Positions 11,206 to 23,007 of a stretch of DNA of 64,000 nt are shown piece by piece (position 1 is the first letter of the stretch; each line of letters starts with the position of its first letter). The notes beneath the pieces are model-generated. The model made no database searches and was not told where the DNA came from. It saw nothing but the letters and a program-made list of their open reading frames with translations. This DNA comes from Stenocarpella maydis (lineage: Eukaryota; Ascomycota; Sordariomycetes; Diaporthales; Diaporthaceae). A program made the translations under genes and the position numbers. The stretch is from positions 312,250 to 376,249 of the forward strand of contig NQMI01000015.1 in NCBI GenBank assembly GCA_002270565.1, in the 5' to 3' direction.

Positions 11206-12993
11206 GTTGACCTTTCGTGGCCAACTCCCCACTGGGATGGGCGCGCTACTAATCCAACACTAATGGAAATACTCCGGAGATGTGTAGGCTTATCGATAAC
11301 GGAGGCCCACTGGCACCGTGGGCCCGACTGCACTACCCAGCCCTTGCACCCAGCACATACCTCCTGATGTAAACAACCAAAGAAATGGTCCTCCATGGAA
11401 AGGGATGATACGGGTTATGGTCTTGAGAAAACCGTACGTGCGCGCTATGGTACAGATAGTAAGGGAGAAAGGTGATTGTGGACCCTCATTACGACCACCC
11501 CGGGATTCCAACCACCCCACGCACAGCGTACTCCCACTAAAACACACCTACTTTTAAATGTAATATAACAAAATTGTTATTTACCCAACGGAAAAGGTCG
11601 GTCACATGATACATCTGGTTGTCACTCAACCATGCTCAGCTGGACCAGAGATGCAATGCCCACATGCAGTTTAGAGCGAGGAGGTTCTACATTCCGTGGC
11701 AACCCGAAGGGGAGGGTGACACGACAGTTCAAGCCTGCATACCGCCATCCGTGCCAATTTAGCGACGCGTAATCGTGTGAGATTGATGCGCAAACGTGCG
11801 CAACGCTGGGCTGATTTTGAAGTCCGGTCCGGCTCGGAAATCTCTCAAGTTCGAGCTCAAGACTGGACTTGCATGCCTCGCTGGAGACAGTTCAGGCCCG
11901 TGCAAGGAATGATACGTGTTGTGAGCATCCCTCATCCAGGGGGTTTTAAGTGAACATGCTCTGCAGGATTTGCACTTTTTGTTGTGCGGGGCCGAGATAC
12001 CTGGGCAGGGTGGAGCACCTACATACACTTCCCACGATATAACGCAACCCAGCGTTGGCTGTGTTGTACCGACATGGATATAACTACAGGGGCCCGAGTG
12101 TACCCCTTACCTAGCCACCTGGTTGGTAGTTACATAGTTACGTACTTAAGGCAGGGTCTGCAGGTCTTTTCTCGTGCATCATGACGCAGCCCCTCATTTC
12201 CAGGTCATCAATAAAGCTACCTATTTCACATTTATCCCCTCTAGATACATGCAGTGGCCGTCAAATAACAAGCCGCGAGCAGCAAGCTATGTGCCGGTTT
12301 GCCGATTACGTGACGCTTGAGCACGCATTCTTAGAGGTTCGGGCGATGGACTAGCACACCAAAACAGAGAAGACCAATTTAAAAATAAGCGTAAAAGGAC
12401 TGTTCCACTCCGCCCCGTTTCACCCAATGGGCTTTAAGTCGTAGCGCAGCTTTGCAGCTGCTCACCCCTCTTCGTATATCCAGCCCAAGCAGTTAACACC
12501 AACCGCACCCAGCCACCCCCACAACGAGACCAGGCGTCGACCACCGGCTCCTTTATTATGCAGAGAATCAATATTGCCGGCGTTTGGATCCCCTACAAGG
12601 ATAATATCCCAGGGTAGACCATGACCACGGGACTCCGACACGCCCAGTAAACCCTGCGCTTAGCCGTCGGAACAAGCTTTGCTAAGCTCTCGCTAGAGTC
12701 TCCCAGGAGGTTTTGTAACAGGCCCCCCATGTTTAATGATGTGTTCAACTCGTATCTGCAAGACCCTCCTCTCTTTTAGGGGCGCGTGCGTGCTTACCCA
12801 TGCTTACCCATGCCGTCGGTGTCTGTCTCCATCATTAGACTTCGATATATATCTGGGCCAGCATTTCCACCACGTTGGCAGATGAACACTGGCATCCGAG
12901 TCGTTCATCTCTGTTCCACTCTTTTAGCTCTTTAATATTCTCCGACCCAGATTCATTCGTTTCATCATCGGCCGGTAGATTCACACCGCCATT
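11206..12993. other. intergenic, promoter of the deacetylase gene at its right end
   Basis: No coding sequence with recognisable content. A TATA-like GATATATATC lies at about 12843-12852, 140-150 bp before the deacetylase start codon. A short duplication (TGCTTACCCA twice) occurs near 12790-12812. Confidence 0.5.
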
Positions 12994-15202
12994 ATGTTCT
13001 TCCGGGGTCATGCATGGCTTTTGCTTCCCTTTCTGTCTGTTCTAGATGGAGCTCTTGCACAGGGAATCTCCAATACAACCAATGCAGCAAGCAATAGCAC
13101 CTCATACGCGACCTTCAGTGGCAATGTTGCCTCGACAGTCCTTGTCATCGCAGCAGATGACACAACAGCAACTGTTGCGGCGCAGGGGTTGAATGGGTAC
13201 GGCATCCCATTCCAGAAGCTCGTTGTCCCGCAGACCGGCGCTGCCCTTCCCACGCTGAGCTCCTCAGCCGGTGGCAACTACGGTGGTATCATCGTTGCAA
13301 ATGGCGTCGTCTATGAGTACAGTGCCGACAACTACTCGAGTGCTCTTACGAATGATCAGTGGAATGCCCTATATGACTACCAGATCAACTACGGAGTGCG
13401 CATGGTGCAATATGGTATATTCCCCAATCTCGACGCGGGAGTCGTCGCCAGTGGTGGCTGCTGCAACGCCGGCACCCTGCAGCCCATCTACCTTACCAAC
13501 ACCAGCTCGTTTTCGCAAGCTGGGTTGAAGGCGAACGCCGAGCTGGACACGTCGGGCCTGTATCACTACCCTTCCACTATCTCGAACACGTCAACCACCA
13601 CCGCGATTGCGGAATTCGGGCCCTCGAGCGATGGCAGCTCTGCAGGCGGCACTGCTGCCGTCATCAACAACTTCGAATCTGGCCGACAGCAAATGGTCTT
13701 CTTCATCGACATCGCACCAAACTGGTCGGCGACCTCGTCATTACTTCAACATGCATACATTACCTGGCTCACAAGGGGCGTGTACGCAGGCTACCGTCGT
13801 GTCCACCTGAACACTCAGATCGATGACATGTTCCTCGAAACCGACTTGTATCTGCCCAACGGTACGACATACCGTGTTACGCCAGACGACCTGACGGGGA
13901 TTGTCAACTGGGCACCTACGGTTCGGGCCAACATGCCCGCGGGAAGCAACTGGACCATCGAGATCGGATTTAACGGTAACGGCAACATCGAACAGTCCGA
14001 GAGCTCCGATCAGGGGTACGACGTCTGTTCTCCCGACTCCATTGAGTATGGGGACCAGCCAGACACCGCATTGGAGTTCAAGAAGCCGCTGGGGACAGGC
14101 ACAGACATCTGGCCGGCCACGCCAACAACATACAACTACTCTCTAGACTGTCTCAACCTCGACCCTCTGAAGAAGTGGTTCGACACCAACGTCCACTATT
14201 TCAACACTATCAGCCACACATTCACCCACGAGGACCAAGACAACGCTACGTATGCGGACGTGATCAAGGAAATCGAGTGGAACCAGGCCTGGCTCGCTCA
14301 GTCTGGCATTGGTGCAGGCAACTTCACCCCGAACGGCCTCATCCCCCCGGCTATCACTGGCCTGCACAATGGAGACGCCCTGCGAGCATGGCACGATGCA
14401 GGCCTTGTCCAGTGTGTCGGTGACAACAGCAGGCCCGTGCTCCGCAACCAGCAGAACGACATGTGGCCATATATCACGGAGGAGGAGGCCGACGGATTCG
14501 CCGGTATCCAAGTCAACGGCCGGTGGCCTACCAGGATCTACTTCAACTGCGACACCCCTACCTGTACCACCCAGGAGTGGATCGACACATCGGCCGGCTC
14601 AGGCACATTCGAGGACCTCCTGGCGGCGGAGAAGGCCGACACCATCCGCTACCTGATGGGGCTTTATCACGACGCGTTCATGTTCCACCAGGCCAACCTC
14701 CGAACGACTGGGGACCTTGGCACGACAACCATCAACGGCGTTTCTGCCACTCTCGGCATTTTCCAGGCCTGGGTGGAGACTATCGCCCAAGAATTCGTCC
14801 GCCTTGTGGACTGGCCCATAATCAGCCTGAAGCAAGTAGATGTATGTAATCATCGTGTCTCCTTTTCTTCGTACAGTCGCCCACCTGTTTCATGCCTCTC
14901 AAGACCAATGCACTAACAAAGACTTCTTATCGCAGTTTTCTGCCATGTTCGCCAACCGCATGGCCCGTGACGCCTGCTCCTATGGGCTCAACTACGAGAT
15001 CAGTTCCGGCCTCATCACCGGCGTCACAGTCACAGCCAACGGAAACACCTGCGGCGCGCCTATCCCCGTCACCGTCCCAGGGACCGTGACTGACACGCAA
15101 GGGTTCACCACTGAGCAGATTGGATCGGACCCATTGACAATCTGGGTGCGGCTGTCGGGCTCGCCTGTCACCTTCACCCTTTCACAACCCGTTGCTCTAT
15201 GA
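12994..15202 (+). CDS. agd3: Agd3-like secreted polysaccharide deacetylase (CE18 type)
   Basis: Inferred exons are 12994-14841 and 14936-15202 (704 residues) with a GTATGT...CAG intron. A signal peptide is evident (MFFRGHAWLLLPFLSVLDGALAQ). The body matches my memory of Aspergillus fumigatus Agd3, which removes acetyl groups from cell-wall galactosaminogalactan outside the cell and so promotes adhesion and biofilm. Putative metal and catalytic motifs are QIDDMF near residue 275 and SHTFTHED near residues 406-413 (the H-x3-H arrangement of metal-dependent deacetylases). Many N-x-S/T sites fit secretion. The C-terminal exon encodes a beta-rich tail (ISSGLITGVTVTANG). None of the partner genes usually linked to agd3 in Aspergillus (epimerase uge3, synthase gtb3, hydrolases sph3 and ega3) lies within the window. 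The orthologue name is inferred from motifs and length. Confidence 0.85.
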
Positions 15203-15313
15203 GGAGCTGAATACACATGTATACGAGGCTGGCTTATTTGTAGCCGCCGGTAATAGTAGTACTAGTATTAGTAGCCTTGGGATGTCCTGCTCAATTTGAA
15301 TGCGGACATTCTC

Positions 15314-16273
15314 TTACAGGCAAATTGAAGTCTGCGTGGAGCCCAACCTCGGACCCTGGATCTCGTCAGCGGTGCAGGAACAGCAGCCGGGTGGTTGTAA
15401 GGGAGTCGCAGTATACTCATCGTCGTACTTTTGAACGGCATAACTCCATAGCAAATTGAATTGTTCTTGGACGGCTTGCTTCTCTGTGTCGCTCGAAGGA
15501 TACGTGCCCTCGCTGATAGAAAACAAAAAGATAAGGAGTAGACAATTCCGAAGTCGCCTTGAATCCGTTCAATTGGTCGGTACATCCATCTTGCGAACCT
15601 AAGAAATGCTTGATACCTAAGACCAGCTCCTTTGTGACAGGTTTAATCGATTCGCTGTTGGAAATTTCGGGGCTCCATCTGTTTCCAATGAGCCTTGGTT
15701 CGCATGACGGCGACGGGCGGAATAAGTTTCGAACACTATGAACGCTATATCCTTGTTCTTCTCCAGATATAAATCGAATTTCAGTATAGGAACCTTGCAG
15801 TGCAGCATGCCCGTCTCCCCGCTTTCAATCCACTCAGGAGGGTCAAGAGATGGGACCGACATGCTCCACTGTCCCCCGGGAACCGGATCCGGGTGGGTTG
15901 TTTGAATCCCAGTGAACTCCTGAACCCGATACAGGACAACATGTCTGTAATTTGGTTGGAGTTGGGAGACGGAAATAATCTCGAGATGCTTCGCCCGCTT
16001 TGACAACCGACTGATGTAATCTTGAAGCCCCTTTAGGTCGAGCTCTAGTTACGTGGTCATCGAGCTCGACAGATGCGAAGTCTGATAGTCCGCGTTTAAG
16101 GCCAGCAGCGCCAACGACATCATCTGATTCAACACGCCACGGCCATCGCCTCCGCCTCGAGCTAAACCTACTAGTAGGAAATTGATCCAAAATTCCCGAT
16201 TTAGAGGCAATGTGAATCCAGGTCTTTGGGTATAGTTTTGCTCTCTGCTAGAGCGTAGAGCATGCATGTGCAA
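15314..16273 (-). pseudogene. unrecognised decayed gene
   Basis: Protein-like minus-strand segments follow one another in different frames. They are about 16273-16049, 16066-15617 (containing LEIISVSQL, VLYRVQEFTGIQT and WIESGETGMLHCKVPILKFD), and about 15700-15314 (containing STPYLFVFYQRG and EKQAVQEQFNLLWSYAVQKY). Reading through needs at least two frame changes. Several segments start only at non-ATG codons, and an in-frame TAA lies upstream near 16050. Composition and periodicity suggest one ancestral coding region broken by small indels. I do not recognise the family. Its position beside the NLR-like relic makes a link to fungal ankyrin/STAND proteins possible but unproven. Confidence 0.42.
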
Positions 16274-17452
16274 TTGCCTTTTTCAAGGGTGGAAACGTGG
16301 CTGAGATCGTCCGAGATAGTAATTGACGCGGTATTCACAGCATCTAAACAATTTCGGACTGATTAGTAACAGGTGTACAAGTCCAGACAAAGGGAGCACT
16401 TGCCTGAATGCTCTGAATTCAGAATCGAGTAAGGGGCAGAATCCTTCGATTTGCCTGCTGCCATCACTGTCCGGGAAGTCGGAGATTATTCCAAGCGACA
16501 CTGCCTGCTCGATGCCAGTATTTTACTGGACATTGAGTATCAACGCAATCTGAGCGTTATTATACTGTGACCCGGATCAATGTGTTCAGTTGGGTTTCCG
16601 GGCATGATTTCAAAGCTCCGCACCATTCAGATGGTAGGAGAGGCTTTACATCCCACAAGCGCGGCGATGTCTAGCACAACCTTGGAAACCCTGTAGGTAT
16701 GGCCGACTCAGCTGTTGAGTCCCCAGTCGTTCGGCTGGAGCGTACGTTGAATTTAGTCTAGGGAATAACTGAGCCCGACTTTCCAGCTACGAATACTAGA
16801 AGAAGTACAAGAACACCGCGGGTCAAGGTAGGAGTACTTACCTATTGAATCAGAGACTCAAGACAAATAGAGGCTAAAATGTTCATCTGTGAGCAGAAAA
16901 GCTTGCTTGTCTTAACGACGACGCCGAGCTTGTTCCATTTGGCCCCCATCACTTTGAGATACAGGTTCCACAAAAGATCACTAGATCTACAAAGCCACAA
17001 CGCAACGCGATATGAGGGCTACGGAGGCCCCAAAGACTGATTAGAGCATGTGGAGGGGCAGGTGGCCCCCAAGCTCTAAGCTCATTCCCACGGTGGTACT
17101 CGTGAATTCGTTCAAGCAGCACTCTTTACAAATAAATATGTCAATTTCAGACGAAATCGTGGATCAGATGTCCTCAGTTGCCAAAACACAACTAGGTGAC
17201 CCGTGCTTACGCCGGCGACATGTTCGATGCAGAGTGAGCGAGGTGTGGCAGACACATGGGACCATTGCTTAGTCAGCCACTGATTAGATAGATAGTTGAT
17301 TAGTCAGCCGTGGGCACCTACTTCAACACCACTCGGTAGCCCACTGTAAATAGAAACAATCAACCGCAATACTACCATTTGACTGCACCCCAAGGTGACT
17401 CCCACACGAGGCCTGGAATGCCACCGAATTGCTGTCATTGTCTCCAGTCTCG
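16274..17452. other. intergenic, no gene seen
   Basis: No frame with recognisable content. Short frames such as 17048-17272 have no family resemblance. Confidence 0.4.
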
Positions 17453-19146
17453 ATGCTAAATGCTACCATTAAAAATCCTTTCAGACCAGCACAAGATGCA
17501 TTTCACAAGGCCCTTGAGATCTTTAAGGCAACCTTGACCACAGATCCAGCGAAACGGCAACTGGCGGATGAGTTTCTGGCGACATATACGCCCGAGGATG
17601 TGTTAAGCATTGTTTTGAATGCCATGAAGCGTTACAATGATGCAGTCTCAACATCGATAATCCGAGAGGGGCTTAATGCGTTCTCCCAGCGCTTGTTATA
17701 TTACGGGAATACTATGGATGCTCTGGTGCAGCATCATCCCGAGTATGTGTCTCTCGGTGGGGGGGGGGGGTGGCATGAAGTTCATATTTGGGAAGCCAAA
17801 GGCTCTGCTAACTGCACATTCAACTATATTATTAGGTAGGCTGTCATTAGCAGATGATTTATTGATAAAAGTATAGGTCATTGTTGACCACGAGCGCACA
17901 GGTACCACCATACTCACGGCTCTGTGTGAGGTTTCCGCATCTTTCCCTTTAGTCGAAATTGTACCTGCGCTATACCCAACTCCCGTAATCAAACACGCAG
18001 AATCTATGCTCTATACGCACATCTTGCGGTTTCTCGTTCGAGCGTTGAAGTACTACGAAGAGAGCAGCCTCATGCGTGTAATTCACACCCTCTCAAGGCC
18101 CGCGGCGCTGAGATACCAGGATCTCATTGATGTCATTCGTCGCGATGCTTAAACGGCCAGAAGGTATGCTGTGGTGAGCAGTCAAGCGGAAGTTCGAGCA
18201 ATTCACGACTGCATCACTGGTCTTAGCAACAAACTTGAGACAGATATAAGCGAAGCTCAAGCTGAGAGGGTGGAGATACAGGTCAGGTTGGGCACTCTGG
18301 AAGACTTGATTACTCAGGTTCGACACACCTTGGAGTTCCAACACGCAGTCCAGAAGAGTGCACACCTGGAGATCCGCACCGCTTTGTCAGACGTGCAGTT
18401 GAGCCAGGCCCTGGGCGTGATCGCGTCTTAGTGTACCATTGACCACAAGTCTTTGTTTCAAGCAGCCCCGCAAATGGCCGATACCAGAGGTGCCCTTCGG
18501 CAGAAGTCCAAGCAGAACGTCGCAGCTTTTTGGACATCGCCACAGCTGCAACAATGGGGCAAGACGGTCACTTCTTCTACCATTGTCGTCAGTTCCACCT
18601 TCTGACACAGCCTGGAGGTTCGGAGCTGTTGTACGGAGATTATCAAGCAGCTGTTCAAAAATCGGGTCGCGGTGTTCTGGGTCTTGATGAGCAGAGACCA
18701 GAAGTATCCGCTCCTCGAGACACTGAGGAGCCTCGTGTATCAAGCACTTAGCCTCGAATACTCGCGATACACGGAACACAGCATGTCGTTCCAGCTCGGC
18801 AATTACTTGGACGTCAGTGTCGATGACGGCTATCTGAATCTGCGGGTGGACCTGCTCCAATCTGAAACTTGTCTATATCATAGTCAACAATGAGGCTATG
18901 GACCCAGACACCGCCGTGCAGTGCCGCACGTGTCTCCAGAGATTCTCGCGAATGCTATCAGAGCGGAGTTGCCAAACTATTCCGAAGGTTATCATGACCC
19001 CGCGTGGCTCAGAAATACGGAATAAGGACATGACTGGCGCTGTTGTGCTGGATCTCACGAGGTCGATCGGCCGGGCGAATCAAAGGAGGTTGAAGAAAGA
19101 GGCGAGAAGGCAGCGGGGCATCCAATTTTCTCACGGTCGTTCCTAA
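17453..19146 (+). pseudogene. relic of NLR-like (STAND-type) protein N-terminal region
   Basis: The relic begins with ATG at 17453. Blocks DAFHKALEIFKATLT, TPEDVLSIVL, GLNAFSQRLLYYGNTMDAL and HPEYVSL match the N-terminal domain (DUF7708-like, from memory) placed before NACHT or ankyrin regions in many fungal NLR-like proteins. In that family YVSL is followed by AWGAMKF. Here a poly-G run (about 17758-17770) breaks the frame and MKFIFG resumes in another frame. The rest of the domain (VIVDHERTGTTILTALCEVS, MLYTHILRFLVRALKYY, LSRPAALRYQDLIDVIRRDA) is recognisable up to 18149. In-frame stops are TAA 18150, TAG 18429 and TGA 18603, and a further shift near 18862 precedes DPDTAVQCRTCLQRFSRML. The TAA fits a CAA-to-TAA transition. 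No P-loop was seen, so the downstream effector or NTPase part was absent or lost. It is not expected to make protein. Confidence 0.72.
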
Positions 19147-20058
19147 CAAAGCTATGGGTCTGTTGGTTTTCTCATCTTGAAGGCCAATTCTCTGACTATG
19201 TGCCACATATATTGCAGTGACGGCAACTGATCGTTACGAGTGACTCACAAGGTCCCTGCGCAGGTGCGCCCCGGTGGTCTTCCAAGCCCTTGGTGGAACC
19301 CCGCAATCCTTTTTTTTTTCATTTCACGCTTCACTGTACCGTCATCTCCAAAAATAGTGGTTCGGACGTTGAATATTGCGAGGATATAAGCTGTTGCGTG
19401 TCATTACGCTGTTCTACGGACTTCGCTGCATGACATGGGCAGGACTTCAAACTCTGGAGGCTTTGGATGTTGAGCATCACCAGGCCAGTGTGCCGGGGTT
19501 CCGTCAATCGTTTTCAAACATACTCCCTACATTACTAAGTCTACCTTTGCCCAGGTAATTGATGTCATTTCACTATCGTATGTCCATAAAAGAAATGGCT
19601 GGTACTCATAAAATTTCCCTGTCTCGAGCCAGAGTGAATTATGTGCCGGCTCGACAAAACTATCGTATTTCGCTCAAATGCGGACTTCACTACTGTTAGA
19701 AGCAGAGGCGAGTTGGGCATGTACATAAGTTCACACCATAACACTGTGTAACCACGTGAAGTCTATTGCTGGTTGTCTAAGCTGCCAGTTGTCAGACCGT
19801 CCAAGTATACAAGAGCACCACGCCCGGGTTGGCGGTCTGGAAGCTCTGCCTCCTCGACCTCCTTGCGGTCGCGATTCATGCAATTTCCGCCACACCCGGA
19901 AGCTTGGGCGATGGTGTGCATTAGCATGCGGAGCCACAGGGCAAAGACGAGCAAGATAACTTGCCGTCCCATACGTGGCTCTGGCACCACGGGTACGTGG
20001 ATCATCAGCGGGACCCCAAATGTGTCGCGGATGTTGTTGGTTACTGGGTTGAAACACA
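19147..20058. other. intergenic, left flank of MULE insertion
   Basis: No supported gene. A T-run lies near 19310-19319. The plus-strand frame at 19773-20342 runs into the transposon end and is a chance frame. Confidence 0.45.
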
Positions 20059-20066
20059 TATATTTG

Positions 20067-20110
20067 GAGATCGGAGATTCGCACCCCCAAAAACGGAGGG
20101 CGCACCCCCT
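20067..20110 (+). repeat. MULE left terminal inverted repeat
   Basis: 44 bp, the exact reverse complement of 22956-22999. It contains the C-rich block CGCACCCCC twice around AAAAACGGAGGG, possibly a duplicated transposase-binding site. Confidence 0.93.
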
Positions 20111-20249
20111 GTGCAAATACATTTACGTGCACCACCCAATTTGTATGTACAACATTAATTTGACTACATTTGCTATCCTCATCACCGTAATATCACCACA
20201 CTCCCGTGGGCACCCAATCGCTCAAACCCGTGGTGTTTTCCCCACGCAT

Positions 20250-22712
20250 CTAGTCTACGGCCACTATGATCTCGTCGAGAATCTCCTCCTCGCTGTCCTC
20301 GTCGCCGGCGACGTCGTCGTCGCCGAGGACCTCCCCAACTGACTGGTGCACCTTCGGCAACCCGTTGATGCTTCTTGCTGCCCCCATAGACCGCTTCTTC
20401 GCTGCCGAAGAAGCCGTCGCCGTAGGTGTCGTGATCTTCGTCGCCTGGCGTTTTCGCTTCAGAGGCTGACGCTTTCCTTGCTTTATCAGCCCTGCCGTTA
20501 GCTGCTGGTCTCGGCTGACGGCTGTCTGCTGGGCATTGCTGCTACGGGTGTCCTCCTTATCCAGGGACTGGAGGGTCTCGTCATTCCACTCGAAAGCCGA
20601 GTTAACCCTCTGCACGGAAGCCGTCGTCGCCCTCGTTTTATCGCCAGCCCTGCTGCCTAGACTGATAGTGGTGGCAGCGGTCTTCTTGCCTATGATGGCC
20701 TTCCCACGTGACTTGAAGATGCCATCTTCGTCTGCTGCAAATGTAGCGATATCTTGAGGTCTTCCCTTCGTGGCGGTGACCTTCTTTGGCGAGAGCACCG
20801 TGAGGAGCGGGTTCGCGACTGAGAGGTCACGATCGAGATAGTATGTGGCGTGAACATCGCCCTTCTCGAGAGGAAGACCAGCCTGCTCTTTATCAGCCAT
20901 ACGGCTGGCGCAAATTAAGCCGTACTGAGTGCTGATAGGGCATTTACAGCTTGAAGCCGTACATCCTCCTCGTGGCACGTCGCCATGAAGCATATACAGC
21001 GCCTGCTGCCTAGTCTTTACGAGAATCTCAAGCGCTGCCCTTGCGACTTGAAGAGGAAGCTTGCCCAGCCACTTCTGCCCGTTGAACTTCGTGAGGGCTG
21101 CTGTCTTCTGACGGGCTTCCTCAAGACGAAAGTCACGTGCCGTATCCTCGCGAGCAGCATGGACTGCCTGCATAAGATAGAGAAGATTGCCCATACCATG
21201 GCCGAGATATCGCTTTAGTTTCCAGTGCATACTCTCCGTGGAGGATGTCGTACGCAAGCCAAAGTTGAGGATCTTGCAGGTCTGGTGGGCAGCCCATTTA
21301 GCGATAATCTCCTCCTTCTCATCAACATACTAGGTCTCGAGATAGTTGAGGATTGCCGTCTGGTCTGAGAAGACCTCTCGAAGGCGCTGCCACGCCTTCT
21401 CGTAGGTCTCGCGGTCTGTAGAGTACTCCATAACCTTGAGGAGGTCGAAAAGCGCTTGGCGGGTATAGGGCACGTGATCAGGCACCTTCATTGGCACCAC
21501 GGAAGCGTTTCTCGCTGGCGCATTTAGAGAAGCGAGATCTTTATCGTGATCTTCGAGGTCTTCGTCGCTCGTACCCTTGACAACGCTCTCCGTCGCCGTA
21601 TCTGCTGCTATCGACCCTTGGCCCTGCTTCCTCCATTTCTTCTTAATGTTAAGGACGACGTTCATATTCATATGGAAGATACACAGCTGATGGCGTGATT
21701 GAGGAAATTCGTGGCTGATGGCGTTGATCAGTGCATTATCATAGTCAGTGATGATCATGCTCGGTGGGTTGGCTTCGCACGCCTGCAGCAGCTCGTTGAC
21801 TTGCTCGAGAAGCCATCTGAAGCCACTCTCTCGCTCATTATCAACGATGCCTTGAAATAGCGGAAGGTTCTTTATTGTATGGGTCACTGCTGTGCCCTGG
21901 AAGAAGGGCATCTTCTTGTTGTTGGTCGAATACGTGCAATCAAGCGAGAGATTGTGTGAGAATCGTCGCTCTCCAATCCACCTAACCTGCTCTCGAGTGG
22001 CCCAGAGGATGCCCGTGACATTGCCCTCTTCATCAGCAGTCCAACGATACCAGCAGCCCTCCTTCTCAAGCAGGTCTAACGTCGCTTGGGTAGGCGTATA
22101 GATACCCTGCTGCTTCTTACGGAAGCCCGCCAGCCAGTCCTTCATCGTGTTGGGTCCCAACTGCACATCTGGGTACTCTCGACGAAGCGCTGCCTCGAGT
22201 TTCTTCGGCTTGGCGAGAGAGGGGTCTTGCGCAGTGCGAGCGAGAAAGTCGTGATGTGCTTCCGATAGCTTCACCCAGCCACGCTCAGCCTCAGGGACTT
22301 CTTGAGGACCGTGATGGGTATGCTGGCCCTCGTGGATGACGAGCTTCCACTTGTTTGACGTCTGCTTCGTCGTATGGGCAGTCGCTCGCCATCCACAGTC
22401 AGTTTTAATCGTTGTGGCGTTGTTTTTCGTGGCGGTAGAAGGTCACTTGGCACCTCGAGTACATGCCAACACGACCTTATTGGTCTTTGACCTTGTGACC
22501 ACTGTCAGAAATCCAGCAGATTTTGTAGATTCATCTAAGTCAGCCTTAAGATCCTTATAGGTGTCATATCCATCGTGGAAAAGTTTGAGGAAGGCAGGAG
22601 GGTTGGAAAGTGCTGGTTGGCGACGGTTTGTGGCCGTGATATTGGCGTTCCAATTATGACAGTCAGTCTGCCACTGCGCCTCGAGACCCGAGTAGTCTGG
22701 GACCTGCGCCAT
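20250..22712 (-). pseudogene. MULE transposase frame with two nonsense codons
   Basis: A single 820-codon frame runs from ATG 22712 to the stop at 20250, interrupted only by TGA at 22445-22443 and TAG at 21332-21330. Order of regions: an N-terminal FAR1/FLYWCH-like zinc unit (TDCGWRATAH...HEGQHTHHG); a MULE DDE domain with LDCTYSTNNKKMPFF (first Asp), IITDYDNALINAI (second Asp) and HQLCIFHMNMN; a STESMHWKLKRYLG segment after the second stop; a Cys-rich SWIM-like motif (CTASSCKCP); and a basic, acidic-ended tail. Both stops are explained by single C-to-T changes (CGA to TGA, CAG to TAG). No frameshift was found over 2.4 kb. The copy is thus probably inactive in cis but could be mobilised in trans. 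Stop readthrough or assembly error are alternatives. Confidence 0.85.
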
Positions 22713-22955
22713 CGCTACAACCACGAAAAACCAAGATCTGAGCGACTAGATGATGATGATGATGCCAGATTGATTAATCTGCATGAGGATAAATTGATTC
22801 AATGAAGCGTTGGTGTAGGGTCGTTGAATCAACGTTGTGGGTAATGGAGGTTCTGCAGGGCACTGTGAATATGCCTGCAAAAAGCACTGGTGTGGGTTAT
22901 CAGGTGACGTTGAACGGCGGGCTCTGATTAGCTGCAGCCGCTTAGTCAGCGAATT

Positions 22956-22999
22956 AGGGGGTGCGCCCTCCGTTTTTGGGGGTGCGAATCTCCGATCTC
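22956..22999 (-). repeat. MULE right terminal inverted repeat
   Basis: 44 bp, the exact reverse complement of 20067-20110. It lies about 240 bp upstream of the transposase start codon, so the promoter is probably at this end. Confidence 0.93.
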
Positions 23000-23007
23000 T
23001 ATATTTG

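Larger units (their letters stand above)
20059..23007 (-). mobile_element. Hop-like MULE DNA transposon, near intact
   Basis: The element spans 20067-22999 (2,933 bp). Its ends are 44-bp inverted repeats that are identical (20067-20110 and 22956-22999), beginning GAGATCGGAGATTCGCACCC. It is flanked by a perfect 8-bp target duplication TATATTTG (20059-20066 and 23000-23007). It carries one minus-strand transposase reading frame. Identical ends, a perfect duplication and GC-rich coding sequence, in contrast to the RIP-degraded elements nearby, indicate a recent insertion. Confidence 0.93.

Noticed and set aside
12994..15202. Secondary-metabolite or GAG biosynthesis cluster around the deacetylase
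   Set aside because: No synthase, epimerase or tailoring gene was found on either side.
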